From NCBI RefSeq assembly GCF_047663525.1, contig NC_092588.1, forward strand, positions 50,027,501-50,091,500: a stretch of 64,000 bases of DNA, written 5' to 3'. Source of the DNA: Anas platyrhynchos. Its lineage: Eukaryota; Chordata; Aves; Anseriformes; Anatidae. Position numbers and translations under genes: made by a program. How positions within the stretch are numbered: the first letter of the stretch is position 1; every line of letters begins with the position of its first letter. Below the pieces are notes generated by a model, which was not told the origin of the DNA, did no database searches, and saw nothing but the letters and a program-made list of their open reading frames with translations. Of the stretch, positions 62,601 to 64,000 are shown in pieces.

Positions 62601-64000
62601 TCATGTACCTCAGACCTTTTTCTTTTTAAATCAAGTCATCTTTGTAGACTGTACTAAAGAAGTTAGACTCACTGTCTATCATAAAGCAATCTTCTTTCTT
62701 TGAAGAAAAGCAAGTGCAGCCTCCAAGTTTGGTCCCTGTAAAAACTTGTGCCCTGGTACAAATTCAATTTCTAATCCTAGTTAATCCAATACAGATAGAC
62801 TCTGCCATAGGGAGACATGTAAGTTTTCAGCATACAATGTTCCTTGTCTGCTCAGTCTTTTCTTTGACCTTCGAACTTCACTTGTAATTCTTGACTTAGC
62901 TCCTGACCCTTCTGCACAAACTTCTGATTTGACCTTTGATGATTTTCTTCCTTCTAATCCTGACCTGCCTGTATTACTTTGCCTAAACTTTATTTCTACT
63001 GCTGTCCCAGAATCTGCTCTGAAATTTAGTCCCTGATTTTGTGGTTAAGCCTCCAAAGACCTTCTTGCCCTTCTGGCTGAGTGCACCCTATTTCCCAATT
63101 GTAATTGACTGCAGAACCTACATCCCACCTCCAAGCCTGATGCCAATTTGATTCAGCTGGGGGGGGGGGGGGGGAGGCTGATTACCCATATCCTACTGTA
63201 TAAATTTTACCTTCCAGGGAAGATGAACATAGTAGATTAGCCCTTAAGCCATCTTTGAAGACTACCAATATCCATCCTATATTCATTGCTGAGCCACCCT
63301 ATCCCTTCCACATCGTTCTCCCCCTTTCGGAGATATTATTCAGGCTGAAATAGTTTGCATTCCTTTTTACATTTCTGTACTTAAGCATTTCAATACAGGA
63401 GAGGCCCCAGAATAGCATGAGATATCTTGGACCCACCCTGCACACTCCAAGTAAAAGATGGCTTTTCCTGTGTTTTGTTACAAAACATGTTTCCCACTCT
63501 GGCAGTGGACATCATCAGCCCAAGGCAGAGCTAACCATTAAAATTTCCAAGTCTCATGTTACTGTTCCAGTGTCATCCTATTTTTGTGATGCTCTGTGCA
63601 GACAGACACCAAGAAGACATAAGAGCACTGCACTTCCCTTCATCTGCCTCTCCTGAACCAAAAGTGTCCATTCTCCACCTGAACTATTCCTTCTTAAGCA
63701 TGAAAAGTCCAGCCCTACTGATGAATGCAGCTTCCCTGTCCACACCCTGCCTGCATCTGCTAGCTCTTTCCCATGGCATCAGGTAGAAAAAGAGGGATAG
63801 TTCCTCAGACAGTTTTCTGTCTGTGTGTCAAAGCTCCCTGAAATTCTAGGTGCTACAATATGCCCAAACAACATAAATTATATTGCACTGTAAACTGGGG
63901 TTGGGACTGGTAAAAAGAGTTTGTTGTTTTCCACACCATCAAAGTCAGAATTAGCTCCAAGCCAGGTGAACAAAATCTGCTTTAGCTGCTGTTGGTAAAG
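62601..64000. other. Non-coding, no gene recognised
   Basis: Unique sequence with one 16-base G-run (63159-63174). Short frames at 63417-63786 show no recognisable motif. Confidence 0.55.
63159..63174 (+). repeat. G-run, 16 bases
   Basis: Uninterrupted guanines. Likely length-variable and error-prone in sequencing. Confidence 0.95.

Overview
This window looks like non-coding vertebrate DNA, most probably from a bird. The evidence is the mobile-element content. There is a well-preserved 3' end of a chicken-repeat-1 (CR1) LINE at about 36.98-37.22 kb, several older decayed CR1-type fragments, and three copies of one LTR family whose ends (TGTGGTGGTTTCA at the 5' end, a stretch close to AACCCAATACA at the 3' end) fit a common avian endogenous-retrovirus LTR group. 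I saw no Alu, L1 or B1-like elements. Composition is AT-rich, with many A-tracts and simple repeats. I cannot tell the bird order or the chromosome.

I recognise no protein-coding exon and no tRNA, rRNA, CRISPR or operon structure. No open frame exceeds about 200 codons. The two longest frames (about 39.9-40.5 kb and 61.7-62.2 kb, minus strand) lie over LTR sequence, and a repetitive GREGK-type frame at 20.8-21.2 kb is a pentanucleotide microsatellite. The window is best read as intergenic or deep intronic.

Layout. 1-18 kb: mostly unique AT-rich sequence with a few short uninterrupted frames, possible conserved non-coding blocks (7.4-7.8, 8.0-8.2 and 16.0-16.3 kb) and an A-rich purine tract at 14.07-14.19 kb. 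18-21.2 kb: a TTTGG repeat and a large GGGAA array of about 54 units. 22.5-22.8 kb: AT-rich block carrying a homeodomain-dimer-type site. 24.6-25.1 kb: 5' part of an LTR (plus). 25-36 kb: unique sequence with long A-runs. 36.98-37.22 kb: young CR1 end (minus). 38.2-38.35 kb: second block with the same homeodomain-type site, followed by an AAAAT repeat. 40.06-40.46 kb: rearranged LTR fragment. 43.3-44.0, 45.9-46.8, 50.9-51.8 and 56.65-57.44 kb: old CR1-type LINE remnants. 50.30-50.46 kb: GGAGA array. 59.4 kb and 63.16 kb: G-rich tracts. 61.84-62.60 kb: near-complete solo LTR (minus).

No genes can be shown to work together here. The best leads are regulatory or structural: the shared TAAT-N3-ATTA sites, the inverted LTR junction at 40.41 kb, and the purine-strand asymmetry of long simple tracts. 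I found no coherent undescribed system.
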